DNA from: JAPPHA01 sp965242975
GTDB lineage: Bacteria; Pseudomonadota; Alphaproteobacteria; Rhodobacterales; Rhodobacteraceae
NCBI GenBank assembly: GCA_965242975.1
Contig: CBDETS010000002.1
Location: forward strand, 620,001 to 684,000
Length of the DNA stretch: 64,000 nucleotides
Reading direction: 5' to 3'
The notes under the pieces: generated by a model
Told to the model about the DNA's origin: nothing
Databases searched by the model: none
The model's input: only the letters and a program-made list of their open reading frames with translations
Part shown: positions 57,547-64,000 of the stretch, piece by piece
Layout: every line of letters begins with the position of its first letter
How positions within the stretch are numbered: the stretch's first letter is position 1
Position numbers and translations under genes: made by a program

Positions 57547-57915
57547 ATGACCGTGAGATTTGAGCAGGATGATGCGGCTGATATGGACGAAGCTTATGAG
57601 TTCCGGTCGCGGCGGGGACGCTTGCCCGGTACTGTGGGGCTGCAGGATGACATGGCCTATCGGTGCCAGAGCCTGGTGAAGGCTTTGGACAGTCTCAACA
57701 CGGTGGAGGATCGGGTCGATCTGGTGATGACGGACATTCTGAAGACGGGCGGCTCCTGGCATGTCAGCGGGCCGGGAGAGGTTCCGCCGAGCGCCGTTCT
57801 TGTCGAAGTCCAGGTTCATGGGGTGCGGGCGCTTGGCCGGGATATCACACAGGCCATTGCCAATTGGACGGCTGCGGCCCGGCGCATGACGGAAGAACAG
57901 GGAGAAGGTCTTTGA
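57547..57915 (+). CDS. Hypothetical 122-aa protein
   Basis: MTVRFEQDDAADMDEAYEFR; helical, acidic start, no signal or TM. Preceded by AGAGGGGACAC. The stop overlaps a TTG start of the next gene (TTGA). Unknown; part of the repC-side accessory set. Confidence 0.6.
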   Translation: MTVRFEQDDAADMDEAYEFRSRRGRLPGTVGLQDDMAYRCQSLVKALDSLNTVEDRVDLVMTDILKTGGSWHVSGPGEVPPSAVLVEVQVHGVRALGRDITQAIANWTAAARRMTEEQGEGL

Positions 57916-58316
57916 GGGCCGCTGCCGGAAAGCCGCGTAGGCCGTCTCGCCGAAAACCGGATCGGGGCACAAAGAACAGGCGCGGCAGGTCTTCCGGGCG
58001 GCTGCCTGCATCAAAACGCGAGACCGAAAAGCATCCCGCCGACATTCCCGCTTGTGCGAAACGGCTTGGACTCTGGGCGGTGACACTGGGGTCCGATGGC
58101 TGGTTTGTACTGGCCTCAGTGGCGCGGTCTTCCGGATCGCATTTCGTATGGCGCCGGGCCAATGACGCGGAGCGGATCCTTCTCGAGAAAGTTGCGGGGG
58201 ATCGGTTCGTGGCCGGGCATTGGAGCATCCGGCCGGGTGGGCCGCGCGGCGCGTCCCGGCGGAAACCATCACTTGTGCCGGTCGAGGAGGCCGCAGTCGT
58301 AAAACTCGGCACATAG
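57912..58316 (+). CDS. Hypothetical basic protein (TTG start)
   Basis: 134 aa if TTG at 57912 is used. The first ~45 residues are very Arg/Lys-rich (RRPSRRKPDRGTKNRRGRSS). The rest has GLWAVTLGSDGWFVLASVAR and RANDAERILLEKVAGDRFVA, a compact alpha/beta segment. Coupling to the previous gene favours this start. Possibly nucleic-acid binding. Confidence 0.5.
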   Translation: MRAAAGKPRRPSRRKPDRGTKNRRGRSSGRLPASKRETEKHPADIPACAKRLGLWAVTLGSDGWFVLASVARSSGSHFVWRRANDAERILLEKVAGDRFVAGHWSIRPGGPRGASRRKPSLVPVEEAAVVKLGT

Positions 58317-58350
58317 ACCATCCCGGGTTTTGGTTTATTGGAGAATGAGA

Positions 58351-58563
58351 ATGAATGGGGATTCAGTTGCGCATTCAGTCACGGCGGGCGAACTGCGCCG
58401 GTTCATCGAGAGGTTCGAGCGCCTCGAGACCGAGAAAGCCGACATAGCCAGTCAGTAGAAGGAGATCATGGCGGAAGCCAAGGCCCTGCGCAAGCGCGAC
58501 AAGGATGAGATTGCCGAAGAGGAGGCGGTTCTGGACCTTTACAAGGAAGCCCTTGGCATGTGA
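58351..58563 (+). pseudogene. GapR/DUF2312-like gene with internal amber codon and deletion
   Basis: Reads ..AGELRRFIERFERLETEKAD IASQ, then TAG (58456-58458), then KEIMAEAKALRKRDKDEIAE and LDLYKEALGM. GapR proteins (alphaproteobacterial nucleoid-associated, about 80-90 aa) have LR.FIERIERLEEEK..IA..I(K)..(Y)AEAK..GFD...(I)RK. and end LY..ALGM. Here about 13 central residues after AEAKA are missing and the amber replaces the codon after the first helix. So it is probably inactive unless read through. Confidence 0.7.
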
Positions 58564-58690
58564 CCCGCGCATGGACCGGGTTTCGTGTGAGATGGCCCCT
58601 GCCCTACCGGCTCAGCGCTGAAACATTGAACGATGCCTGTGGACATAGCATCAAAATCGCATCTGACACATGAACCCGGAAAGGATTTCC

Positions 58691-58993
58691 ATGGCAAAAC
58701 CCAAACCTATCCCGCATGCCGATCTCATCGTGGCGCTCGCAGTGGAGCACGAGTGTTCACTGCCGGAAGCCCGTCGCATGCTGGGAAGCGTTCAGTCCGT
58801 TGTCGCCAGGCTGGTGGCCGACGGCAAGACAGTGCGGTTGCCCGCGCTGGTGACGTTCTCGGCCGTGGATGTGCCCGAAAGGCAGGTGCGCAATCCGGCC
58901 ACAGGTGAAATGCAGACCGCCGCGGCCACACGACAGGTGCGGATCGCGGCGACGGGACCGTTCAAGACAGCCATGAAGGAAGGAACCTCCTGA
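58691..58993 (+). CDS. HU/IHF-like DNA-binding protein
   Basis: 100 aa from MAKPKPIPHA. Pattern HADLIVALAVEHECSLPEAR, then RLPALVTFSAVDVPERQVRN and PATGE, matching the HU fold including the beta-arm RNPATG block. Atypical N-terminal half compared with chromosomal HU. With the cold-shock protein and the broken GapR relative, it may help the plasmid mimic or adjust host nucleoid proteins. Confidence 0.75.
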   Translation: MAKPKPIPHADLIVALAVEHECSLPEARRMLGSVQSVVARLVADGKTVRLPALVTFSAVDVPERQVRNPATGEMQTAAATRQVRIAATGPFKTAMKEGTS

Positions 58994-59310
58994 TGAGTGA
59001 CGCTGCGTCGGACACCCCGCACAACTCAAATGGAGGCGCACCGCAGCGCCCTGCCCCGCGTGGGTCTTTACCGTCAGATCAGGGCACCATCCGGCACTAC
59101 GACGCCGGGAAAGGGTTTGGGTTCATTGTGCGCTATGGCGCATCGGACGTATTCTTTCATGTGTCCGACCTTGTGGATGGCAACATCGCCGTGGAGATTG
59201 GCCAGAAGGTGCGGTTTGACCTGGAGCCCAGCCCGCGAAAACCCGGCACGTTTGTTGCGGTCAACGTTCAGCGATATGGGCTTGAAGGCGGAAATTCCGG
59301 GCAAGGATGA
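58993..59310 (+). CDS. Cold-shock-domain protein
   Basis: 105 aa; TGATG overlap with the HU gene. After a ~25-residue polar leader, GTIRHYDAGKGFGFIVRYGA (RNP1-like KGFGFI) and SDVFFHVSDLV (RNP2-like VFFHV) are diagnostic. Binds single-stranded RNA/DNA. Longer N-terminus than the ~70-aa CspA type. Confidence 0.88.
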   Translation: MSDAASDTPHNSNGGAPQRPAPRGSLPSDQGTIRHYDAGKGFGFIVRYGASDVFFHVSDLVDGNIAVEIGQKVRFDLEPSPRKPGTFVAVNVQRYGLEGGNSGQG

Positions 59311-59314
59311 GACA

Positions 59315-59476
59315 ATGACGGATGAATGGGACGAAGAGACGGGGTTCGACCCGCTGGATGAGCCTGAACCCGTTCCTGTATCAAGGCGTGCGGAATCTGG
59401 TTACATCCGCCCGGGGATTCTGACGCATCCGCCCACCCCTTCTTGGGCTGCTGAGAGGCAATCTGAAGCTAGCTGA
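59315..59476 (+). CDS. 53-aa acidic protein
   Basis: AAGGATGAGACA before the ATG; encodes MTDEWDEETGFDPLDEPEPV and continues polar. Four bases after the cold-shock gene stop, so probably in the same operon. Unknown. Confidence 0.5.
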   Translation: MTDEWDEETGFDPLDEPEPVPVSRRAESGYIRPGILTHPPTPSWAAERQSEAS

Positions 59477-59555
59477 GTTGCCGGCTTCGGATCATGTTTG
59501 CTCGTTCTGAACTGGATACCGCCCACGCATGAAGATAACAATCTAAAGGCCGTGT

Positions 59556-60047
59556 ATGAAGGATTTTCATTTTTTGCGCGAGTTCATCGCCTCAGCCGTC
59601 TGGACCTATCGTCGTATTGAGCTCAGCACCGCTGATGTTGAAAGTTTGCTCGCAGAACGTGGCGTGACGGTCAGCCGGGAAACAATTTGACAATGGATCA
59701 ACCGCTTTGGCTGCCGTTTCACGAATTACATCAGGCGAGACTGGACAGGGGCGGCGGGCAATCGGCTTTTGGGCGAAGTGGTCGTCCCGATCAACGGAAG
59801 GATATTCCGACACTGGTGGGTGCGGGATGTGAGCGGAGATATTCTTGGTATCTTCGCCCAACTTTGGCGGAGCGCTAAGCTTGGCTGCCGCCATCGACTC
59901 TCCACCGCCTCCTGTCGTCACGCCAGAACCGATGCTTTCAGTCTCTGGGACCGTTATGCTCTCGACATGCCCATCTAACAGACGCAACCCAGACTGCCAT
60001 CAGCTGCGTGCACACATGATTGCAATGCAAAAGTTTGCGACACAACC
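59556..60047 (+). mobile_element. IS6-family remnant (disrupted transposase, one end)
   Basis: From 59556 the frame MKDFHFLREFIASAVWTYRR, ELSTADVESLLAERGVTVSR, then a TGA (59688-59690), then WINRFGCRFTNYIRRD and GEVVVPINGRIFRHWWVRDV follows IS6 transposases through the first catalytic region and breaks off near 59880. A right terminal repeat, GGTTGTGTCGCAAACTTTTG as reverse complement, ends at 60047. The 3' half of the gene is missing and no left end was found. The remnant separates the plasmid-maintenance genes from the metabolic region. The minus-strand frame at 59592-59987 (MRLLDGHVESITVPETESIG) is unassigned. Confidence 0.7.
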
Positions 60048-60059
60048 TTGTTAGGACGG

Positions 60060-60527
60060 TCAGGACTGCATCATGAATGCAAGCGCACCGTAAACGCTGA
60101 GCCCAATCAATCGATCCTCAGAGACGGCAGCATAGTAGTGCGCTTCGTGGAGGCAATTCATAGTTCCCAACAGCCTGCCTCTTACAATCACCGGGATGTT
60201 CACGCAGCTTTCACAGCCAAGGGACTGTATCAGCTTGTGATCTGGAAAGACTTCAGCGATTTGCGCGATCGTGTCAGCACGAAAAATCTTGTGGCGATCA
60301 ATGACAGTCTTCGTCCACGCATTGGGTGTGATCGGCTTTTCACCGCTCACCGGATAGGCTTCGGGCATATTGGAATAGCAGCGTCGTGCACACCCGCCAG
60401 CCAGGTCTAGTGTCGTTAATGTGAAAAGCCTCGCCCCGATCTCGGCCTGAACGCGGTGTGCAACAGCGGCGAAAATCGCTTCGGGCTGATCGGAACTTGC
60501 CAAGGCTTGCGCAATATCCAAGCCCAT
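60060..60527 (-). CDS. GAF-domain protein
   Basis: 155 aa from MGLDIAQALA. A single GAF-like domain: EAIFAAVAHRVQAEIGARLF, YSNMPEAYPVSGEKPI, then LIQSLGCESCVNIPVIVRGR and LLGTMNCLHEAHYY, as in small stand-alone GAF proteins of Rhodobacterales. Cys residues in LGCESC are notable. Ligand unknown. It lies downstream of the GntR gene in the same direction and may be a sensor for the catabolic locus. Confidence 0.75.
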   Translation of the reverse strand: MGLDIAQALASSDQPEAIFAAVAHRVQAEIGARLFTLTTLDLAGGCARRCYSNMPEAYPVSGEKPITPNAWTKTVIDRHKIFRADTIAQIAEVFPDHKLIQSLGCESCVNIPVIVRGRLLGTMNCLHEAHYYAAVSEDRLIGLSVYGALAFMMQS

Positions 60528-60617
60528 GTCAGCGCTCCTTCGAGATCGATAGGAACTGCAAAAGCGGTCCTGGCGACCCCAGGATGTGCCTCGCATTCAT
60601 AACCAGAGGGCCAGACA

Positions 60618-61343
60618 TCAGATGCTTTCCGTTGCTGGTGGCGTCACCGTCATATTTGGCCCCTCTTTCGCAATGAATATATGTTCGATGATCTTTGCCT
60701 CGAAATCGATCTGCCGCGTGACGGCCAGATCGGCGGTGTCAGCATCCCCGGATTGGAGCCCGGTCCAGAGATTCTGCCAATTTTGTACAAGATGCCGACG
60801 CTCCGGGTCGCGACATTCGGGGAACAGGTAGAGAAATTTAAGCCGTATCCCTGCGTCGAGGATCACACGATAGGCATTGTCACGAAAGAAATTGTCGGAA
60901 ATGGCTGAAATTTCGTACCGCAAGTGGAGCTCTGCCTTTTGCATTTCTTCTCCGACTCCGCTCGGTATCCGTGTGCACAGCGCGTCGAGCTCATCCTGCA
61001 ACCTTGTGACTGCCTCGGGCGTCATCCTTACGGTGGCGTCTCTGACAACCGCACGTGACAGCAGATAGTACATGTCAAAGAAGGCCCGGAGTTTGCGCAT
61101 AACCAAAGGGGCAACGATGGATGTGCGGTTCGGCAGGAAGTGAACAAGACCTTCGGACGCCAGCCGCGAAACCGCCTCGCGGACCGGTGTTCGCGACACT
61201 CCGTATTTTTGGGCAAGTGACATTTCGTCAATTGCAGTTCCCGGCTCGATCCGTAGCCAAAGGATATCGTCGCGCATCTGTTCGTGGATCGCCAGGCCGC
61301 CTCGGCGGGGCTTGGGGCTGGGTGAAGCATGGTCTTTGTTCAT
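60618..61343 (-). CDS. GntR-family (FadR/FCD) transcriptional regulator
   Basis: 241 aa. N-terminal winged helix (AIDEMSLAQKYGVSRTPVRE, AVSRLASEGLVHFLPNRTSI) and C-terminal all-helical FCD effector domain (ELHLRYEISAISDNFFRDNA). Divergent from the binding-protein gene, so it probably controls the transport and hydantoinase operon through the 61343-61449 intergenic region. Confidence 0.9.
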   Translation of the reverse strand: MNKDHASPSPKPRRGGLAIHEQMRDDILWLRIEPGTAIDEMSLAQKYGVSRTPVREAVSRLASEGLVHFLPNRTSIVAPLVMRKLRAFFDMYYLLSRAVVRDATVRMTPEAVTRLQDELDALCTRIPSGVGEEMQKAELHLRYEISAISDNFFRDNAYRVILDAGIRLKFLYLFPECRDPERRHLVQNWQNLWTGLQSGDADTADLAVTRQIDFEAKIIEHIFIAKEGPNMTVTPPATESI

Positions 61344-61362
61344 TCAGGGAGGCTCTGAGCAG

Positions 61363-61414
61363 TTGACAGGTTTCCTGTATTAAGTTTGTATTATTGTGGA
61401 GCGGCTGTCCACAA
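61363..61414 (+). promoter_or_regulatory. Promoter and palindromic operator candidate
   Basis: TTGACA (61363-61368), 17 nt, TTGTAT (61386-61391). Just downstream is the perfect inverted repeat TTGTGGA (61394-61400) and TCCACAA (61408-61414) with a 7-nt spacer, placed over the expected transcription start. It is a likely site for the divergent GntR regulator. Confidence 0.55.
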
Positions 61415-61448
61415 AAAGCCGCCACCTCGCCAACAGGAGAGATCAGAT

Positions 61449-62429
61449 ATGAAACGTAAAATCGCTGCCACCGCATTGCTGGCCACTACGCTTTCAGGAG
61501 CTGCCTTTGCCGAAGGCAAGATCGCTTATTTCGCTGCCGCATCTCAGAACGGCTTCAATCAGGCTACTTATGAAGGTGTGCAGGAAGCAGCCGCAGCGCG
61601 CGGCTATGAGACTGAGGTGTTCGATGGTCAGTTCGACGCGGCCATCCAATTTGCACAGGTTGAAGACGTGCTCGCCAGCGGCAATTTCGCTGGATACATC
61701 ATCGCGCCCAATGACAATGTGGGTATCGCGGGCGCGGTCGAACAGGTGATCGCCGCCGGTCAACCCATTGCAACGGTGCTGTTTCCGGTGGGCCCGGAAA
61801 TGAACAGCCTTGATCCGCAGGTTCCCGGAATAACAGCAACCGTGGCTTCTCCGCCAGTGCCGGGCGCAACGCTGCAGGCCGAGGGCGTAGTGGAGTTTTG
61901 CGCGGACAAGGATCCGTGCAATGTGATCATCCTGATCGGCGCCAAGATATTCCCGTTCGACAACCTGCGGCTGGAAACTTACGAATCCGTTCTCGCCCAG
62001 CATGACAACATCAAAGTGTTAGCCGTTGGCGAAGGGTATTACTCGCCCGAGGTCGGGCTGAATGCGATGACAGATATGTTGCAGGCCAATTCGGATGTTC
62101 ATGCTGTACTGTCGAATGCCGACCAGCAGATGGCAGGGGCAGAAATTGCGCTTGAGGCGGCGGGATACAATGTGCCCGACCTTTACATCATGGGCGGCGG
62201 CGCAGCAGATGTCGCGATTGAGGCCATTCGCGATGGGCGCTGGGACGCCACGCTTGCTTACTTCCCTAAAACCATGGGTGCGCTTGCCATGGAACAGATT
62301 GCCAACGCAATCGAAGGCAAACCGGTGCGAAACGCCATTAACATGGATCACGAGGGCCCGGTTCAGGCTTTGATCGATAAATCAGTACTGGACGCCAACC
62401 CGGATTTCGAGGCCGAGTGGCAGCAATAG
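61449..62429 (+). CDS. Periplasmic substrate-binding protein (PBP1/ribose-type)
   Basis: 326 aa, SD AGGAGAG. Signal peptide MKRKIAATALLATTLSGAAF with cleavage after AFA. Type I periplasmic-binding fold: IAYFAAASQNGFNQATYEGV, VLASGNFAGYIIAPNDNVGI, AVLSNADQQMAGAEIALEAA, DLYIMGGGAADVAIEAIRDG. The ABC transporter subunits would lie beyond the window. The neighbouring hydantoinase suggests a cyclic amide, sugar or purine-derived substrate, but this is inference. Confidence 0.88.
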   Translation: MKRKIAATALLATTLSGAAFAEGKIAYFAAASQNGFNQATYEGVQEAAAARGYETEVFDGQFDAAIQFAQVEDVLASGNFAGYIIAPNDNVGIAGAVEQVIAAGQPIATVLFPVGPEMNSLDPQVPGITATVASPPVPGATLQAEGVVEFCADKDPCNVIILIGAKIFPFDNLRLETYESVLAQHDNIKVLAVGEGYYSPEVGLNAMTDMLQANSDVHAVLSNADQQMAGAEIALEAAGYNVPDLYIMGGGAADVAIEAIRDGRWDATLAYFPKTMGALAMEQIANAIEGKPVRNAINMDHEGPVQALIDKSVLDANPDFEAEWQQ

Positions 62430-62443
62430 TCGGCAAGGTACAA

Positions 62444-62464
62444 CAGGGGGCATCCAGCCCCCTG
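62444..62464 (+). terminator. Stem-loop after the binding-protein gene
   Basis: CAGGGGGC (62444-62451) and GCCCCCTG (62457-62464), 8 bp, 5-nt loop, no strong T-tract. It is typical of the processing or attenuation stems that raise binding-protein mRNA relative to downstream genes. Confidence 0.6.
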
Positions 62465-62489
62465 ATCTAATTTAGCAGGAGGGCCGGAA

Positions 62490-64000
62490 GTGGCATCTAG
62501 CTTTCGTGTGTCAGCCGATATCGGTGGCACGTTCACCGATATCGTGTATCAGGATAGCCAAACCGGAGCGTGCGGCGCCACCAAAGTGCTGTCTACACCA
62601 AAAAACCCGGCCTTGGCTGTGTTGGAGGGTATAAACACAGCACTTCCTGCGGATGCGGAAATCGATTTCTTTGTGCATGGTACAACCGTTGGCCTGAACG
62701 CACTTTTGACGCGTCAGGGTGCAAAAGTGGCGCTGCTAACGACGCGCAACTTTCGAGACATATACACGATCCAGGGCAATAATCGCGGCGAGATATTCTC
62801 GATCCGCTGGGACAAACCAGAACCGTTGGCCACACTGGAACACACCTATGTGGCATCGGGCCGCCTTGCGGCGGACGGGTCCGAGGTTGATCCACTCTCA
62901 ACAGATGATCTGGATGTGCTGGTCGAAGCGACACAGCGCGAAGGCTATGAAGCCATCGCAATCTGTTTCCTCTTTGCTTATGTGAACCCGGCACATGAGT
63001 TGACCGCCAAAGCTTATCTGCAAGAGCGGTTGCCGGGCGTGGCCATCACCGTTTCTCATCAGGTCTCGCCGGAATGGCGCGAATTCGACCGGACCTCGAC
63101 CACGGTAATGGACAGCTACCTTGCCCCGGTCGTGCGCAAATACCTTTCTACCCTCATGACTGAACTGGAAACGCGTCTGCCGGAAGGGCACGGCCTGCAC
63201 GTCATGGAATCGAATGGCGGTGTGATGAGTGCGCGCACTGCCAGTGAAAATGCCCTTCAAACGTTGTTGTCCGGACCTGTGGGCGGCACAATTGGCGGCA
63301 AGGCATTGGCGAAACAAACCGGGCGACCGAACCTGATCTGCGTTGATATGGGTGGCACCAGTTTTGACGCCAGCCTGATCATCAACGGCCAGCCCTCCGT
63401 ATCCAATGAAACAAGCCTTGAGGGCTTGCCGGTGCAAATGTCGGTGGTGGATATCCACGTGATTGGCGCAGGCGGCGGCTCGTTGGCGTGGAAAGAGGCA
63501 GGGGCCGTGCGTGTCGGGCCGCAGTCCGCGGGTTCCTTGCCGGGTCCGGTTTGCTACGGGCTCGGCGGAACAGAGCCGGCTGTGTCCGACGCCAACCTTG
63601 TGCTTGGGCGGCTCGACAGCGCCAATTTCGGCGGTGACATGACCCTGGACCGTGACGCAGCTACGCGGGCGCTTGCAGATTTGGGTTCCTCTTTCGGAAT
63701 GAGCGCTGAACAGATGGCACAAGGTGTGGTCGACATCATCAACGCCAAAATGGCCGACGCAATCCGCACGATTACGATCCAGCGGGGTATCGATCCGCGA
63801 GACTTCTCGCTTGTGGCCTTCGGTGGCGCGGGCCCCTCTCAAGCCGTCGCACTGGCCGAAGAGTTGCAGATTGCCGAGGTGATCATCCCGGGCCATCCTG
63901 GCGCGTTCTCGGCCTGGGGTATGTTGCAGACGGATATGCAGCATGACTTCAAAGAGACGCTATACGGTTTTTGGGACCTGATATCGGTCGACGAACTGAA
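62490..64000 (+). CDS. Hydantoinase/oxoprolinase subunit A (N-terminal part)
   Basis: GTG start preceded by AGGAGGG. MASSFRVSADIGGTFTDIVY is the hydantoinaseA N-terminal nucleotide-binding loop; HGTTVGLNALLTRQGAKVAL follows. The core has CVDMGGTSFDASLIING near residue 284 and FGGAGPSQAVALAEEL near residue 445. It should catalyse ATP-dependent opening of a hydantoin or 5-oxoproline-like ring, together with a B subunit outside the window. The frame is open to the right edge (about 503 residues). Confidence 0.92.
   Translation, partial: MASSFRVSADIGGTFTDIVYQDSQTGACGATKVLSTPKNPALAVLEGINTALPADAEIDFFVHGTTVGLNALLTRQGAKVALLTTRNFRDIYTIQGNNRGEIFSIRWDKPEPLATLEHTYVASGRLAADGSEVDPLSTDDLDVLVEATQREGYEAIAICFLFAYVNPAHELTAKAYLQERLPGVAITVSHQVSPEWREFDRTSTTVMDSYLAPVVRKYLSTLMTELETRLPEGHGLHVMESNGGVMSARTASENALQTLLSGPVGGTIGGKALAKQTGRPNLICVDMGGTSFDASLIINGQPSVSNETSLEGLPVQMSVVDIHVIGAGGGSLAWKEAGAVRVGPQSAGSLPGPVCYGLGGTEPAVSDANLVLGRLDSANFGGDMTLDRDAATRALADLGSSFGMSAEQMAQGVVDIINAKMADAIRTITIQRGIDPRDFSLVAFGGAGPSQAVALAEELQIAEVIIPGHPGAFSAWGMLQTDMQHDFKETLYGFWDLISVDEL

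Noticed and set aside
1..64000. CRISPR arrays, tRNA or rRNA genes
   Set aside because: No regularly spaced direct repeats with unique spacers and no tRNA-like cloverlea or rRNA sequence were recognised on either strand; a dedicated scan was not possible.

Overview
The window looks like a Rhodobacterales-type alphaproteobacterial conjugative replicon, either a plasmid or an integrated plasmid. The reasons are high GC with GC-rich third positions, a RepC-like initiator, a complete Trb/VirB-type type IV secretion set, and a second type IVb (thin) pilus operon. Nearly all backbone genes between about 1.9 and 53.4 kb are on the minus strand and are packed so tightly that most neighbours share an ATGA or TGATG stop/start overlap.

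Layout: (1) 1-1.8 kb, a truncated KAP P-loop NTPase and a toxin-first RelE/HigB-HigA-type pair. (2) 1.86-11.9 kb, TraB-like, the TraG/VirD4 coupling protein, a DUF5131 protein, relaxosome-accessory-like small proteins, two lysozyme-like proteins (one fused to a VirB6-like membrane domain) and a GIY-YIG/T5orf172-like protein. (3) 12.5-25.3 kb, the Trb mating-pair apparatus read on the minus strand: trbB, trbC, a 59-aa protein, trbG, a TrbH-like lipoprotein, trbD, trbE, trbJ, trbL, a 31-aa ORF, trbF, trbI. trbE is split by an IS1634-family element, so this copy probably cannot build a working channel. (4) 25.3-32.2 kb, a string of small membrane proteins, two secreted SNase-like nucleases, a prepilin peptidase, an HTH protein and a TSCPD-domain protein. 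(5) 33.2-53.4 kb, a type IVb pilus locus: LysM/TcpQ protein, secretin, PilO-like protein, large Cys-rich secreted protein, GspE-type ATPase, GspF-type platform, PilS-like pilin and two PilV-like minor pilins.

The most unusual feature is a set of plus-strand intrusions into this minus-strand backbone at 8.1, 9.0, 11.9 (hicAB), 17.9 (IS), 23.6, 32.3, 33.15, 40.6-42.0, 44.15 and 48.25 kb. Most are small, many are paralogous to one another, and most of the non-TA, non-IS ones have a recurrent RNA-level architecture: a strong GC stem whose loop carries CTGG, and/or a second stem pairing the Shine-Dalgarno or the start codon with an upstream anti-SD. I regard this as the best candidate for an undescribed system: antisense cargo cassettes with built-in translational gating.

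53.4-59.5 kb is the replication and maintenance side, read on the plus strand: a G11-tract frameshifted small gene, antisense-RNA-like stems, RepC, small HTH/hypothetical proteins, a Uma2-type nuclease-fold protein, a broken GapR-like gene, an HU-like protein and a cold-shock-domain protein. An IS6-family remnant (about 59.55-60.05 kb) marks a junction. Beyond it lies a metabolic region: a GAF-domain protein, a FadR-type GntR regulator, a divergent periplasmic binding protein, and the start of a hydantoinase/oxoprolinase gene that runs off the right edge. No relaxase, RepA/RepB, rRNA, tRNA or CRISPR array was seen.
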